From Ahaetulla prasina (taxonomy: Eukaryota; Chordata; Lepidosauria; Squamata; Colubridae): a DNA stretch of 64,000 bases. The notes beneath the pieces were generated by a model. It made no database searches. It worked only from the letters and a program-made list of their open reading frames with translations, and had not been told where the DNA came from. The stretch's first letter is position 1, and the number at the start of each line of letters is the position of its first letter. Shown piece by piece: positions 46,860 to 58,150 of the stretch. Location of the stretch: NCBI RefSeq assembly GCF_028640845.1, contig NC_080543.1, positions 92,555,825 through 92,619,824 of the forward strand. Direction: 5' to 3'. The translations under genes and the position numbers were made by a program.

Positions 46860-47855
46860 ACGCCCCTTATAGTCCTCTTAGGAATGGGGTGAGGTCAATA
46901 ATAGACAGTTTTTGGTTGAAGATTTTGGGGTTTTGAGTAGAGACTATAGAGTCAGGTAGTGAGTTCCGAGCGTTAACAACTCTGTTACAAAAGTCATATT
47001 TTCTGCAATCAAGTTTGAAGCGGTTGACATTAAGTTTAAATCTATTGTTTGCTCTTGTATTGTTGCGATTGAAGCTGAAGTAGCCTTTTACAGGAAGGAT
47101 ATTACAATAGATGATTTTGTGTGTTAAACACAGATCATGTCGGAGTCGGTGGAGTTCTAAGTTTTCTAAACCCAGGATTTCAAGCCTGGAGGTATAAGGT
47201 ATTTTGTTGTTTTCGAAGGAACAAAGAACTCTTCTAGTAAAATATTTCTGGACGTGTTCAATAGTATTAATGTCAGAGATGTGGTATGGGTTCCAGACGG
47301 ATGAGCTGTATTCAAGAATAGGTCTGGCAAATGTTTTGTATGCTTTGGTTAGTAGTGTAGAGTTTTTGGAAAAGAAGCTACATAAAATTGAGTTTACAAC
47401 TCTTAGATCTTTTTTTGCTATGTAGTTGCAGTGGGCTTTGGCATTTAGGTCATTTGATATGAAAACTCCAAGGTCTTTGACAGGGAGGGGGTCGTACCCT
47501 ACTTACTTACCTTACTTACTTACTTGATATTAGGGTTCTTTTTACCAATATTTAAGACTGAGCATTTACTGGTTGATATTTGAAGTTGCCAAGTTTTAGA
47601 CCAATCGGAAACAAAGTCAAGGTCATTTTGAAGTGTAGAAGTATTGTTAGTGGTATTGAATAGTTTGACGTCGTCAGTGAAGAGAACACAATAACTTGAG
47701 ATGAGGTCACAGAGATCATTTATGTATAGTATGAAGAGTGTTGGTCCAAGAACACTACCTTGCAGAACGCCACTTTTGACAGGAACAGGATTTGATAGAG
47801 CGTTGCCAATTTTGACCACTTGTTGTCTGTTTGATAGGAAGGCATTTATCCAATT
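46860..47855 (-). pseudogene. CR1-type ORF2 fragment with altered FTDD box
   Basis: 47520-47819 encodes GNALSNPVPVKSGVLQGSVL, GPTLFILYINDLCDLISS and the catalytic box, which here reads FTDD (47670-47681) instead of FADD. The C-terminal part to about 46865 contains the same blocks as 27795-28343, but is broken by the TTAC microsatellite and frame changes. The first catalytic Asp lies upstream of the truncation. Confidence 0.82.
47500..47525. repeat. (TTAC)n microsatellite within the LINE
   Basis: TACTTACTTACC and TTACTTACTTACTTGA interrupt LINE sequence where the sister copy at 34040-34090 has none. Confidence 0.85.
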
Positions 47856-47884
47856 GTGGAGAGATCCTGAAATGCCAATATTAC

Positions 47885-48035
47885 TTTTTTAATTACAATA
47901 TTAATTTAATATTTAAAAAATTAATAAAATAAATATTAATAATAAAATAAAATAATGAAATATTAATGAAAATTAATAAAAAATTAATATTAATATTAAT
48001 TTTTAAATTACAATATTGTAATTAAAAAATTACAA
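47885..48035. repeat. AT-rich low-complexity tract
   Basis: Nearly pure A/T sequence made of AATATTAAT and ATTAATAAA words, at the 5' edge of the CR1 copy. Confidence 0.85.
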
Positions 48036-48956
48036 TAGGAATGGGAAACCTGTTGACCCCCAGTTGTTTCTGATTGAATTCCCAGCAGCTCGATTCATGA
48101 GAGTTGATGGCAAACAGTGCTAGGAGTATAATTTAGCAACCTCTGCAAAATTTTGAACTTTTAAGTTAGGGTTAGATGACAAATAATCTATTGACACATC
48201 TATGACAAAGAGACATAGATAACACATCTGTTCTTAGCTGATGTAGCTGATTTGTAGTAATAAGGTGTATATTTATAGTTTCAAATGCATTATATAACCA
48301 TCAGTGCTATGCCAGGTTGATAACTAAAGCAGAAATAGGTAACTGTGGCCCTTCAGATGTTGCTGAATACTGGCGGTGTTGTTGAAGCAAATAGGAATGG
48401 AAATTCAATAGCATCTGAAAGGTCACAGGTCTTCTACTCATGGCCTACCATCCTGTAGGTGACTGCACTAATGCATAGACTATTTATCTGCACACAATGA
48501 AAAATTATGAAAATGGATAGAGTAAGAAACCTCTTTTTAAAAAATAATAATCAGTTGTTCCTGATCTGCCAGGGAAGTATGTGATAGTATTTTGCTCACT
48601 AATAGGGTTTTTTCTCTCTGTTAACTTTGGTGGCATTTTAACTTTATTAGCCAACTCAATAAAATGAAAGTATGGCTCCAAGTGAAATCAGTCTGTTCTC
48701 TCCTTCTCCTCTGAGAAGAGACTTGTATGAGATGGATTCACAATGCATACTTACAGCTGTTTGTGCTTGTAAGTATGAGAAGATTGACTCTCCCTGGACA
48801 TGAAAGGGGCACGTCAATTTCCATCAATTTGCCAGACAGAATTACAGAAAGTAAAAGGCAGAAGTGTCAGAAATTCAGTTGATAAGAAACGGTGCTGAAG
48901 GCAAAAGAGCTGCTTAAGAGAAGCAAATAGAGTAGAATCAGTCCCCTCAACCCTGC
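48036..48956. other. Non-genic stretch
   Basis: No feature recognised. Confidence 0.5.
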
Positions 48957-49940
48957 CTCTTTCTTCTCACTTTTTAGTAGAGCAAATCATGTTGTACCTG
49001 TTAGCCAGTTAGAGTAACTAGTGCAGAATAAGCACTTTCTTTTTCCAGACGGGATTCTGTAATAAAAAGTGTTCCTCACGGTTTTGAAGGGAACAATAAA
49101 GTGGGGTGAAGAGATCACTTATTCCATTTGTTAAGGGGGCTTACCTGAGAATTCATTTAACCTGGCCTGAAAGTGCAGCTAGTCCAAAGGAATTAATCTG
49201 GAATGATGCCAAGTTCTCAAAAGAAAGTTAAGGTAATGGTAGACCTGAATGACTGCTGTTGAATAACCACTGTATGAATTAATCTTGAAAGAAGTACCCA
49301 AATATAGGAGCATACTTGCAGGCATGCACAGCAGAGAACATACTGAACAATATTTTGCATTAACGGACAGTCTACCCCTTGGCCAGGAACTGTTTCTTTA
49401 CACTGCAAATAATTTGAAATAGACAAATGATAGATATACGCTATATATAAATCAATGCATTCAAAAAGGAAATACGAGGCCATTACTGAAAGCAGCAACT
49501 TGTATTATGCACATTCATGATTACGTATGGCTGATTGACATTATAAAGAATTGTATTCTACATCTTTGTAAATCTTAATAAGAAAATTATGAATGTAACA
49601 TTTTAGGAAAATTGAAAAGATCTAAATTGATTATGTAAAACTCAGTGAAATGATACAAATACAAATATGGAATTTAGCTTTATTTTTTAATGTTTCTTCA
49701 TTTTAAAATTTCAAGTTAGATATACAAAATCCAATAGCCACAATATTTTTCAAAACTCTAGCTGTTTATCAGACCTTGTAATGTCCTTAGGATAATTTTG
49801 ACTCCATACCATAACCATGTGGAATCATAATGCTTCAACAACTTTTTAAGAATAATATCTGTATTATAAAATTATATGATCATCGTTTTAGCCATTGTCT
49901 ATCCACTGCTGGATGAAGGCCTCTTCTGCATGTTTCCAAC
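48957..49940 (+). repeat. Dispersed direct duplication, copy 1 (about 0.98 kb)
   Basis: From CTCTTTCTTCTCACTTTTTA to GGCCTCTTCTGCATG this segment recurs in the same orientation at 56091-57046. Differences are few: for example CAAAGGAATTAATCTGG against CAAATCTGG, and GCAGGCATGCACAGC against GCACAGC. It contains no recognisable gene. Its right end overlaps the C-terminal codons of a LINE on the minus strand. Confidence 0.92.
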
Positions 49941-50031
49941 CAAGATGGTCCTGAGCTTTCTTTTACCAATTGGGCCCGCAATACTTGCTAATGTCATCAG
50001 TCCATCTTGTTTTAGGTTTCTTGCATGTGTG
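49888..50031 (-). pseudogene. Non-LTR retrotransposon ORF2 C-terminus (3' segment)
   Basis: The minus strand encodes [19 protein letters not shown], a stop, then KKAQDHLGWKHAEEAFIQQW and IDNG before the terminal TAA at 49888. This is the C-terminus of the endonuclease-reverse transcriptase family whose ends usually read RPxTRWxDDI and xxYVQQW. Clade is probably RTE-like but is not certain. One internal stop. The immediately preceding protein segment is on the other strand at 50045-50300. Confidence 0.75.
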
Positions 50032-50044
50032 TGCTAAATATTCT

Positions 50045-50298
50045 AATATATGTTGGTGAAACATAGATACTAACCTCACAACCGATACAAAAGCTACTGT
50101 ATGAGTGGCACAAGGAACCACGGAAAGATAGATCCTTGGCATTACAAGCCAAGATAGAAAGACATGCACATGGATTAGAGAACAAACAAAAGTGTACTAT
50201 ATCATCAAGAAAATAAAAGAATTGCAGTGGAAATGGGCTGGTCACATAGCAAGAAGAACTGATGGCAGATGGACCAAGGTAGTCACAGAATGGCTTGA

Positions 50299-50300
<2 letters not shown>
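50045..50300 (+). pseudogene. Inverted segment of the same LINE ORF2
   Basis: The plus strand encodes, with a frameshift, TERKILGI and then [20 protein letters not shown] followed by [11 protein letters not shown]. In the parent protein this lies directly upstream of the [10 protein letters not shown] segment that is found inverted at 49888-50031. The arrangement is that expected from twin priming during target-primed reverse transcription. Confidence 0.75.
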
Positions 50301-50690
<390 letters not shown>

Positions 50691-50717
50691 TATACATATT
50701 ATATATATATATATAAT

Positions 50718-51111
50718 TTTAATGAATTTATATGTATTCTTTGTTCAGAACTAGTTCAAAATTATAAAAATAATGGCCTAGTTATAAAGCAAAATTACTT
50801 AGTTGATACATTGTGCCAAGCCATAATTCAATTCCTCATTTAAAAAATAAAATAAAACCATTGGTCCGGTGGTGGATTCAGATATCACCGTAAGCAAGAT
50901 GCAATCATATTATAATTCAGTGTTAAGTGTGAAGCGGATTTCTGAAAAAAATTTGTGACTTACCAAACAAACCTATAAATAAAGCACAGATGTATCAAGA
51001 GGGAAAGGGACACCAAGAAAGTTGTAGTTGAAACTGATGTAATCCTCCAAAAAAAGTGATGAAAAGATTAAAGAACAAGCTTTAGCAAGAATTGTAGATA
51101 TACTGGAATTA
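50718..51111. other. Non-genic stretch
   Basis: No feature recognised. Confidence 0.5.
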
Positions 51112-51672
51112 AGAATTGTTTGCAAGGAGCTTCTGGTGGCTCCGCTCTCTCCGAAGGACGTCCTAAGGGCGCCCGCACTGGGATTCTGTAAAAGCCGGTG
51201 AAATCAACGGCTGAAAGTACCTTCCCCGGTAAGGAGAAGGGAAAGAGCAGAAGAGGGAAGGGTAGAGCTCTCTCTAGAGGCCCCGTTTGGGGAACTCGAA
51301 AGGGAAAGTTCCCTGGAATTCCTTCTGCAAAGCTCCAGCCCCAGTGTGTTTCTGCTTTAAGCAGACAGAGAAGAGAGCGACCACTTCTGCTTCAATTGAT
51401 TGTTATGGATATTTATAAGCAGACGGAATAAAACACAGGAGATCAGTCATTTAAATTGCAAGTATTAAATCTGACTTCTATTTTTTCTTTTAAAAAAATA
51501 ATAATTTTTTTTTCTCTCATCTACAATCAACACAATGAAATAAAATGGCGTTTACTTGTTGAGAAAGTGAAACTGAATGGAGATTTTATCTTATTGTACT
51601 GGACTGTGGATTGTTGGATTATTTTAGTTTGTTTAAGTATTTCATAAGGGGATTTTCAGCAAGAACTTTGCC

Positions 51673-52244
51673 ATGAAGGTTTTTTCAGAAGAATGGATTC
51701 GTGACTTTATACAGGATTATACAGAAAGAATGTATTTAATTATTCAACAATACGAATTGGAAAAAATGGGCGTTTTGGATGAGAGTTTGGAGGAAATTAA
51801 CCAAAGTAATCAGGACTTGGAATATGGAATGGATGTAAAAAGCCTTTTTAAAAGTTTGGATGAAAAGCCTGAATTTGTGCTACAGGAGGCTGTCTCCGAA
51901 ATGGAAAAATTCACAGGGTTAATGCTTTCCAAGAGTTCTCTTTTCGGATTGAGGGAATATACGGCAGTAACTTGTGGATTCTTGGACATAAGGAACTATT
52001 AGGAAATATTGTGACTGACTTTTCAAAAGGAGTAATGAAGGAAAGACAGAGACTAATGCATCAAAAATGGCAAGAGACAAAAGTATCATTTTTGAAAGAA
52101 TTTTTTTTTGTTGAAATATTAACAGAAAAAGATTTTAGCCTTTCTGAAAGACAATACGTAAGGAAGATTTGGAAGAAATGGGTTGATTATATGTTTTATA
52201 ACCATCATAAAAGACTAGATATTTGGATTTATACTGGATTTTGA
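51673..52244 (+). CDS. Unrecognised small ORF of the L1-like insertion (broken by a frameshift)
   Basis: The first frame (51673-52002, 110 codons) starts MKVFSEEWIRDFIQDYTERM and is acidic and helical. It stops shortly after LREYTAVTCGFLD. A second frame (51972-52244) continues with LGNIVTDFSKGVMKERQRLM and ends RLDIWIYTGF. The two overlap by 31 bp and together would make one helical protein of about 190 residues, so a single indel near 51960-51995 is likely. I recognise no domain: no RNA-recognition motif and no zinc finger. It could be a diverged ORF1-type protein, or fused N- and C-terminal remnants of L1 proteins after internal deletion. Expression is not shown. Confidence 0.45.
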
Positions 52245-52632
52245 CGAGGAAGGACTAAAGTTGAACAGATATTGTAATTTCCCTGTATTGAAATTCTATA
52301 ATCTGTTGTATTGAATTTTAAATAGAATATTCTCGAAAGATCTTATGTAAGAAAGACTTGGGGGGAAAATTATATGGTTATAGAAGTTATAAGGGAGATA
52401 TTCTCTGAATTGGATTGGATTTTTATGCTTTAGCTGGTTTTAAATATTTTAGGATTAATTTGTTCTACTGATCTATATATTTTATTACTGTTTATTGTTA
52501 ATTTTTTGAAGGATTTTGGTTATGTAAGGAGGAAGTCAGAGCTAGAGAGGGAGAATTGGTATAATAGTTTTGGGAAAAAAATTTTTTTTAGCATATGGTT
52601 GTTTTATTTTTAACTATACCTTGTGTTTGTTC

Positions 52633-52697
52633 CGGGAAGCCAGGGGGGGAGGGGGGAGGGGGTTTGTGAAGGGAGAGGGGTTGGGGGAAAAGGGGGA
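52633..52697 (+). other. G-rich tract, G-quadruplex candidate, in the L1-like 3' UTR
   Basis: Repeated runs of three to seven G (AGGGGGGGAGGGGGGAGGG, then GGGAGAGGGG and TTGGGGG) lie on the sense strand about 40-100 bp before poly-A. G-rich 3' UTRs with quadruplex potential are a known trait of L1 elements. Confidence 0.75.
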
Positions 52698-52754
52698 AAA
52701 AAAATTTTTGTAAAACTTTTTGAATAAAAAAAAAAAAAGAATTGTTTGCAAGGA

Positions 52755-52800
52755 CATAAAATTATGGAGAAACATAGTGCCTTTCACATGTTCATTAATA
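52755..52800. other. Spacer between L1-like insertion and L2
   Basis: A short unique sequence separates the target duplication from the L2 tail. Confidence 0.5.
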
Positions 52801-52989
52801 ATTTATTTATTTATTTATTATTTATTATTTACATTTGTATACCGCCCTTCTCCCGAAGGACTCAGGGCGGTTCACAGCCAAATAAAAATACAATACTATA
52901 AATACAGATTAAAAATACAATTAAAAAACTTATTAAAATTGGCCAGAATTAAAATTTGGAACTAAAAACCCATTAAAACCCATTAAAAC

Positions 52990-53935
52990 ACTAACCCAGT
53001 CCAGCGCAGATGAATAAATAGGTTTTAAGCTCGCGGCGAAAGGTTCGGAGGTCCGGAAGTTGACGAAGTCCTGGGGGGAGTTCGTTCCAGAGGGCGGAGC
53101 CCCACAGAGAAGGCCCTTCCTGGGTGCCGCCAGACGACACTGTCGCGCCGATGGCACCCTGAGGAGCCCCTCTCTGTGAGAGCGCACGGGTCGGTGAGAG
53201 GTATTCGGTAGCAGCAGGCGGTCCCGTAAGTATCCCGGCCCTATGCCATGGAGCGCTTTAAAGACATTCACCAACACCTTGAAGCGCACCCGGAAGGCCA
53301 CAGGTAGCCAGTGCAGCCGGCGCAGGATAGGTGTCACTCGGGAGCCACGGAGGGCTCCCTCAAACCCCCGCGCCGCTGCCTTCTGGACTAACTGTAGCCT
53401 CCGGATGCCCCTCAAGGGAGCCCCATGTAGAGAGCATTGCAGTAGTCAGGCGAGACGTCACAAGGGCGTGAGTGACTGTGCACAAGGCATCCCGGTCTAG
53501 AAAGGGGCGCAATTGGCGCACCAGGCGAACCTGGTGGAAAGCTCTCCTGGAGGCGGCCGTCAAATGGTCTTCAAAAGACAGCCGTTCATCCAGGAGAACG
53601 CCCAAATTGCGCACCCTCTCCATCGGAGCCAATGACTCGCTCCCGACAGTCAGCCGCGGACTCAGCTGGCTGTACCGGGATGCCGGCATCCACAGCCACT
53701 CCGTCTTGGAGGGATTGAGCTTGAGCCTGTTCCTCCCCATCCAGACCCGTACGGCCTCCAGACACCGGGACAGCACTTCGATGGCTTCATTGGGGTGGCC
53801 CGGTGTGGAAAAGTACAGCTGGGTGTCATCAGCGTACAGCTGGTACCTCACACCGAAGCCACTGATGATCTCACCCAGCGGCTTCATATAGATGTTGAAC
53901 AGAAGGCGAGAGAATCGGCCCTGCGGCACCCACAA
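52990..53935 (-). pseudogene. L2 ORF2: catalytic palm end and C-terminus
   Basis: 53360-53935 encodes LLFNIYMKPLGEIISGFGVR, the catalytic YADDTQLYFS (YADD at 53825-53836) and EVLSRCLEAVRVWMGRNRLK. A frame change near 53415-53430 follows. The next frame continues RRLQLVQKAAARGFEGALRG, RLHWLPVAFRVRFKVLV and HGIGPGYLRDRLLLP. A further shift near 53110 disrupts the LWNELPP-like block. The orthologous region at 16798-17603 is intact, which helps to locate the breaks. Confidence 0.88.
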
Positions 53936-54482
53936 GTGAGGCGCGCGGGTGACCTCTGCCCGTCAACACCGTCTGCGACGGTCGGAGAGATAGGAGGAGA
54001 ACCACCGATAAACGGTGCCTCCACTCCCAATCCCACCAACCGGCGCAGCAGGATACCATGGTCGATGGTATCAAAAGCCGCTGAGAGGTCTAATAGGACC
54101 AGGGCAGAGGAATAACCCCTATCCCTGGCCCTCCAGAGATCATCCACCAACGCGACCAAAGCCGTCTCAGTGCTGTAACCGGCCGGAAGCCGGACTGGAG
54201 CAGGTCCAGATAGACAGTTTCCTCCAGGTGAAGGGGGAACTGATATGCCACCATACTCTCTACAACCTTCGCCGCGAAGCGAAGGTTGGAGACTGGACGA
54301 TAATTACCTAAAACAGCCGGGTCCAGGGAAGGCTTCTTGAGGAGGGGCCTCACCACCGCCTCTTTCAAGGCGGCCGGAAAGACTCCCTCCAACAAGGAAG
54401 CACTCGTAATCCACTGGAGCCTGCCTCGTGTCACCTCCTGCGTCGCCAGCACCAGCCAGGAGGGCACGGGTCCAGTAAACAT
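53884..54482 (-). pseudogene. L2 ORF2: fingers and palm start
   Basis: 54090-54482 encodes [20 protein letters not shown] and [18 protein letters not shown], then a frame change near 54150-54170. The next frame gives [20 protein letters not shown] and [20 protein letters not shown] (first catalytic Asp), breaking again near 53935-53990, before the GVPQGS-type motif. Confidence 0.85.
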
Positions 54483-56058
54483 GTGGTGGCATTCAATCTA
54501 CCCAGCAACCTGTCCATGTCCTCGGGAGTCACAGGGTCAAACTCATCCCATACAACATCACCAAGACCGCCCTCAGACGTCTCGTCCGAATCGCTGCAAT
54601 CTTGGTCCAGACCGTCCTTCAGCTGAACGATTTTATCGTATAGATAACCGTTAAACTCCTCAGCACGTCCCTGTAACGGGTCATCCCGCTCCCCCTGGTG
54701 AAGGAGGGAGCGGGTCACCCGAAACAGGGCAGCTGGGCGGTTATCTGCCGACGCAATGAGGGAGGAGGCGTAGCAACGCCTCGCTTCCCTCAGTGCCACT
54801 AGGTAGGTCCTAGTATAGGATCTAACTAGTGTCCGATCAGCCTCTGAACGGCTGGACCTCCAGGAACTCTCTAGGCGTCTTCTCCGGCGTTTCATCCCCC
54901 TCAGCTCCTCGGAGAACCAAGGAGCCGGTTGGGATCTACGCCGGGTCAGAGGCCGCAAAGGCACGACACGGTCTAAAGCCCCGGCCGCAGCCAGTTCCTC
55001 TGCCGTGCCGTGAGCCAGATCCTCAGGAAGTGGCCCAAGCTCCGTCCGGAACCTCTCTGGGTCCATCAGGCGCCTGGGACGGTACCAACGTAATGGTTCC
55101 GTCTCCCTGCGGTGTTGGGTAGCGGTCAGAAAGTCCAGGCGAAGGAGAGAGTGATCTGACCATGACAAAGGTTCAATGACTATTTCCTTTAAGTCCAGAT
55201 CTCTCAACCACTGACCAGAGACAAAAATCAGGTCCAGTGTGCCACCCCCGATGTGAGTGGGGCCATCCACTACTTGAGTCAGGTCCAAGGCCGTCATGGA
55301 GGCCAAGAACTCCCGAGCTACCGTCGATGACGAGCCGGCAGATGGCAGGTTAAAGTCCCCCATGACTAAAAGTCTGGGGGTCTCCACCGCCACCCCGGCA
55401 AGCACCTCTAGGAGCTCGGGCAGGGCAGCTGTCACGCAGCAAGGAGCCAGGTACGCCACCAGCAAGCCCATCTGACATCTATGACCCCACCTCACAAAGA
55501 GGATTCACACCCGGATATCTGAGGTACAGTGGTCTCCCTCGGCTCTAAACTCTCTTTAATCACAACCGCCACCCCTCCACCCCTACCCTGGGCCCTCGGC
55601 TGATGGAATGCACGGAAACCCGGTGGGCACATCTCAACCAGGGGCACACCCCCTTCATTGCCCAACCAGGTCTCCGTAACGCCTATAATATCCGCGGCAC
55701 CCCCCTGAATTAGATCATGTATTAGGGGGGCCTTATTGGCCACGGACCGTGCGTTGCATACCACCAGCCGAGGGCCCAGGCCCTGAGGGCCCTGACCACC
55801 CGGGGAACGGGTAAAGTTAGGGGGATCGGGGCACGCGATCGCCTGCATACATCGAACGCGTGACCCCCTATATCGATACGATCCCCCCCTTCCGCCATAT
55901 CTGCCCCTCCCACTTACCGTGCCAATAGACTCACCCTCACACAAAGGAACACCCTCCCCCCCCATAACCTCCGAACCCATTTGATAATCGCCACGAGCAT
56001 GCGCTGGAACTGGTTTCCCTCCCGACGGGCTACCCCCATCACCCGCCCTACCCTCCAC
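54431..56058 (-). pseudogene. L2 ORF2: apurinic endonuclease domain and linker
   Basis: 55492-56058 encodes a Gly-rich leader and then LGPRLVVCNARSVANKAPLI, DIIGVTETWLG and RGGGVAVVIKESL. A single-base frame change near 55495-55510 moves to the frame 54431-55495, with RLLVMGDFNLP (catalytic GDFN at 55349-55360), DLIFVSGQW and LSWSDHSLLRL (SDH catalytic pair near 55150). The endonuclease motifs N, E, D-N and SDH are thus all present. The linker AEEFNGYLYDKIVQLKDGLD leads to the RT. Confidence 0.88.
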
Positions 56059-56090
56059 CCCTTAAAATGCCCTGTCTAAAACCCCAAAGG

Positions 56091-57046
56091 CTCTTTCTTC
56101 TCACTTTTTAGTAGAGCAAATCATGTTGTACCTGTTAGCCAGTTAGAGTAACTAGTGCAGAATAAGCACTTTCTTTTTCCAGACGGGATTCTGTAATAAA
56201 AAGTGTTCCTCACGGTTTTGAAGGGAACAATAAAGTGGGGTGAAGAGATCACTTATTCCATTTGTTAAGGGGGCTTACCTGAGAATTCATTTAACCTGGC
56301 CTGAAAGTGCAGCTAGTCCAAATCTGGAATGATGCCAAGTTCTCAAAAGAAAGTTAAGGTAATGGTAGACCTGAATGACTGCTGTTGAATAACCACTGTA
56401 TGAATTAATCTTGAAAGAAGTACCCAAATATAGGTGCATACTTGCACAGCAGAGAACATACTGAACAATATTTTGCATTAACTGACAGTCTACCCCTTGG
56501 CCAGGAACTGTTTCTTTACACTGCAAATTATTTGAAATAGACAAATGATAGATATACGCTATATATAAATCAATGCATTCAAAAAGGAAATACGAGGCCA
56601 TTACTGAAAGCAGCAACTTGTATTATGCACATTCATGATTACGTATGGCTGATTGACATTATAAAGAATTGTATTCTACATCTTTGTAAATCTTAATAAG
56701 AAAATTATGAATGTAACATTGAAAATTGAAAAGATCTAAATTGATTATGTAAAACTCAGTGAAATGATACAAATACAAATACGGAATTTAGCTTTATTTT
56801 TTAATGTTTCTTCATTTTAAAATTTCAAGTTAGATATACAAAATCCAATAGCCACAATATTTTTCAAAACTCTAGCTGTTCATCAGACCTTGTAATGTCC
56901 TTAGGATAATTTTGACTCCATACCATAACCATGTGGAATCATAATGCTTCAACAACTTTTTAAGAATAATATCTGTATTATAAAATTATATGATCATCGT
57001 TTTAGCCATTGTCTATCCACTGCTGGATGAAGGCCTCTTCTGCATG
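56091..57046 (+). repeat. Dispersed direct duplication, copy 2 (about 0.95 kb)
   Basis: It repeats 48957-49940 at high identity with a few small deletions. Its left edge is exactly the 5' end of the L2, and its right edge (GCATG) is the start of the GC-rich tandem units. It retains only about 14 C-terminal codons of the minus-strand LINE ORF, ending at 57001-57003. It is a duplicated piece and not an independent insertion. Confidence 0.92.
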
Positions 57047-57744
57047 CCACCTCTGTGGGTCCCAAGACCCGTCATTGAGGCCGGCCCTTGGTAGCGATAT
57101 GGGCCATTCCTGCGGGGGCACCTCGCAGGCGCAAGAGTTCACGTGCAGTGTAGCGCATAGGAAAGTGCGAATCGGCGAGGGATGCTAAGGTGGTAAAATC
57201 CCAAAGTAATAGAAATGGTGAGTCTTCTAGCGGGAGTCCAGTTGGTCAAAGGACAGATGGAGCAGGAACCGGATAGCGATAACAGAACAGGAACAGACAG
57301 GCCGACAGTCTCCATAGCATGCCTATGGGAAGCAGTTCTACAGATCTTAATCAGGTAGACGTGGCTAGCGGTCAGCCCAAGTCCCGAGACCAGTCCAAGC
57401 TAGTCCAATCCAGTCCAATCCACTCCATCCCGCTGATGGAAATGCATGACCGCCCAGTTTAGATGACCCATGGTCCGGGATAGGGATAGAGGGGAGCGGA
57501 AATAAAATGGAGCAAGCCAGGCCATAAGGCCACAAAGGAAAATACGATGGAGCAAGCCAGGCCACCAAGGGCCATTCGATGACACATGATGGAAAGCTGC
57601 GACCAAACAGGCCACAAGAGGACAAACCTCAGCCACGGTTCCGGCCTCCTCTCCCACCGAGGCATTACCACACCCATCCTCGGTGGGGCTGCCAAATACA
57701 GGCGCCGTTGGACAGGCACCTCGCGGTCCACACAGCCCGCGGGC

Positions 57745-57790
57745 CCAACCAGCGCCGATGGAACTGGCGCCGATGGAACTGGCGCCAAGG
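57745..57790. repeat. 15-bp tandem repeat in the GC-rich unit
   Basis: GCGCCGATGGAACTG is repeated about two and a half times. The same array occurs in copy B near 59163-59208. Confidence 0.9.
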
Positions 57791-57929
57791 AGCCGGCAAG
57801 CCCACCGACAGGCAAAAGCGGGCGGGATTCGCGCCAGCGAAACCAGGCGAATCCACACCCCGAAGCCGTCGGAGCCAGGCCGGAATCACCGACGATCTCA
57901 CGCCGCTGAAATTTGGCCAAGATCGCCGG

Positions 57930-58150
57930 GGTCGCCGCTGGAAAGGGCTCCGCTAGGCAGGGCTCGCCGCTGGACCGCTGGGCAGGGCTCCGCTGGGCAG
58001 GACTCGCTGCTGGGCCGCTGGACAGGGCTCCGCTGAGCAGGGCTCGCCACTGGGCCACTGGGCAGATCTCCGCTAAGCAGGGCTCGCCGCTGGGCAGGGC
58101 TCCACTCCGCTCCGCTGGGCAGGGCTCCGCAAAACGAGGCAGGGCCGCTC
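57930..58150. repeat. Minisatellite of GCTGGGCAGGGCTC-type units, copy A
   Basis: Irregular tandem units CGCTGGGCAGGGCTC, CGCTGGACCGCTGGGCAG and GCTCCGCTGGGCAGG vary in length by a few bases. They account for the Ala/Ser/Gly/Pro-repetitive translations in all frames. Confidence 0.88.

Larger units (their letters stand above)
46425..47880 (-). mobile_element. CR1-clade (L3-like) LINE, 5'-truncated, interrupted by a SINE
   Basis: On the minus strand it has the family's RT fragment, C-terminus, 3' UTR and 3' end (TACTGTTGTGACAAAATAAA). The 3' UTR is split by the SINE at 46476-46745. A TTAC microsatellite (47500-47525) interrupts the coding part. Excluding the SINE it is about 1.2 kb. Confidence 0.88.
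51129..52737 (+). mobile_element. L1-like, probably non-autonomous retrotransposon, 1.6 kb, with target duplication and poly-A
   Basis: The 17-bp duplication AGAATTGTTTGCAAGGA flanks the insertion at 51112-51128 and 52738-52754. The 5' part (51129-51480) is GC-richer and non-coding, starting GCTTCTGGTGGCTCCGCTC. A small ORF region follows (51673-52244), then a 3' UTR with a G-rich tract (52633-52697), a polyadenylation signal AATAAA at 52723 and an A run. The layout (5' UTR, short ORF, G-rich 3' UTR, poly-A, long duplication) is that of an L1-mobilised element. No endonuclease or reverse transcriptase is encoded. Confidence 0.85.
52801..56090 (-). mobile_element. Nearly complete L2-clade LINE, 3.3 kb
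   Basis: Reading the minus strand from 56090, it has a GC-rich 5' part, an endonuclease-RT ORF broken by at least five frame changes, a C-terminus, the L2 3' box (CCGCCCTGAGTCCTTCGGGA, AGAAGGGCGGTATAC) and an (ATAA)n-like tail (52801-52830). It is the longest element in the window. The 5' edge abuts copy 2 of the 0.95-kb duplication exactly. It is inactive because of the frameshifts. Confidence 0.92.

Noticed and set aside
51129..51480. Host CpG promoter upstream of the 51673 ORF
   Set aside because: The target duplication places this segment inside the retrotransposed element, so it is more likely the element's 5' UTR.
53472..55122. Plus-strand frames of 97-139 codons
   Set aside because: They are antisense shadows of the L2 ORF2 on the minus strand.
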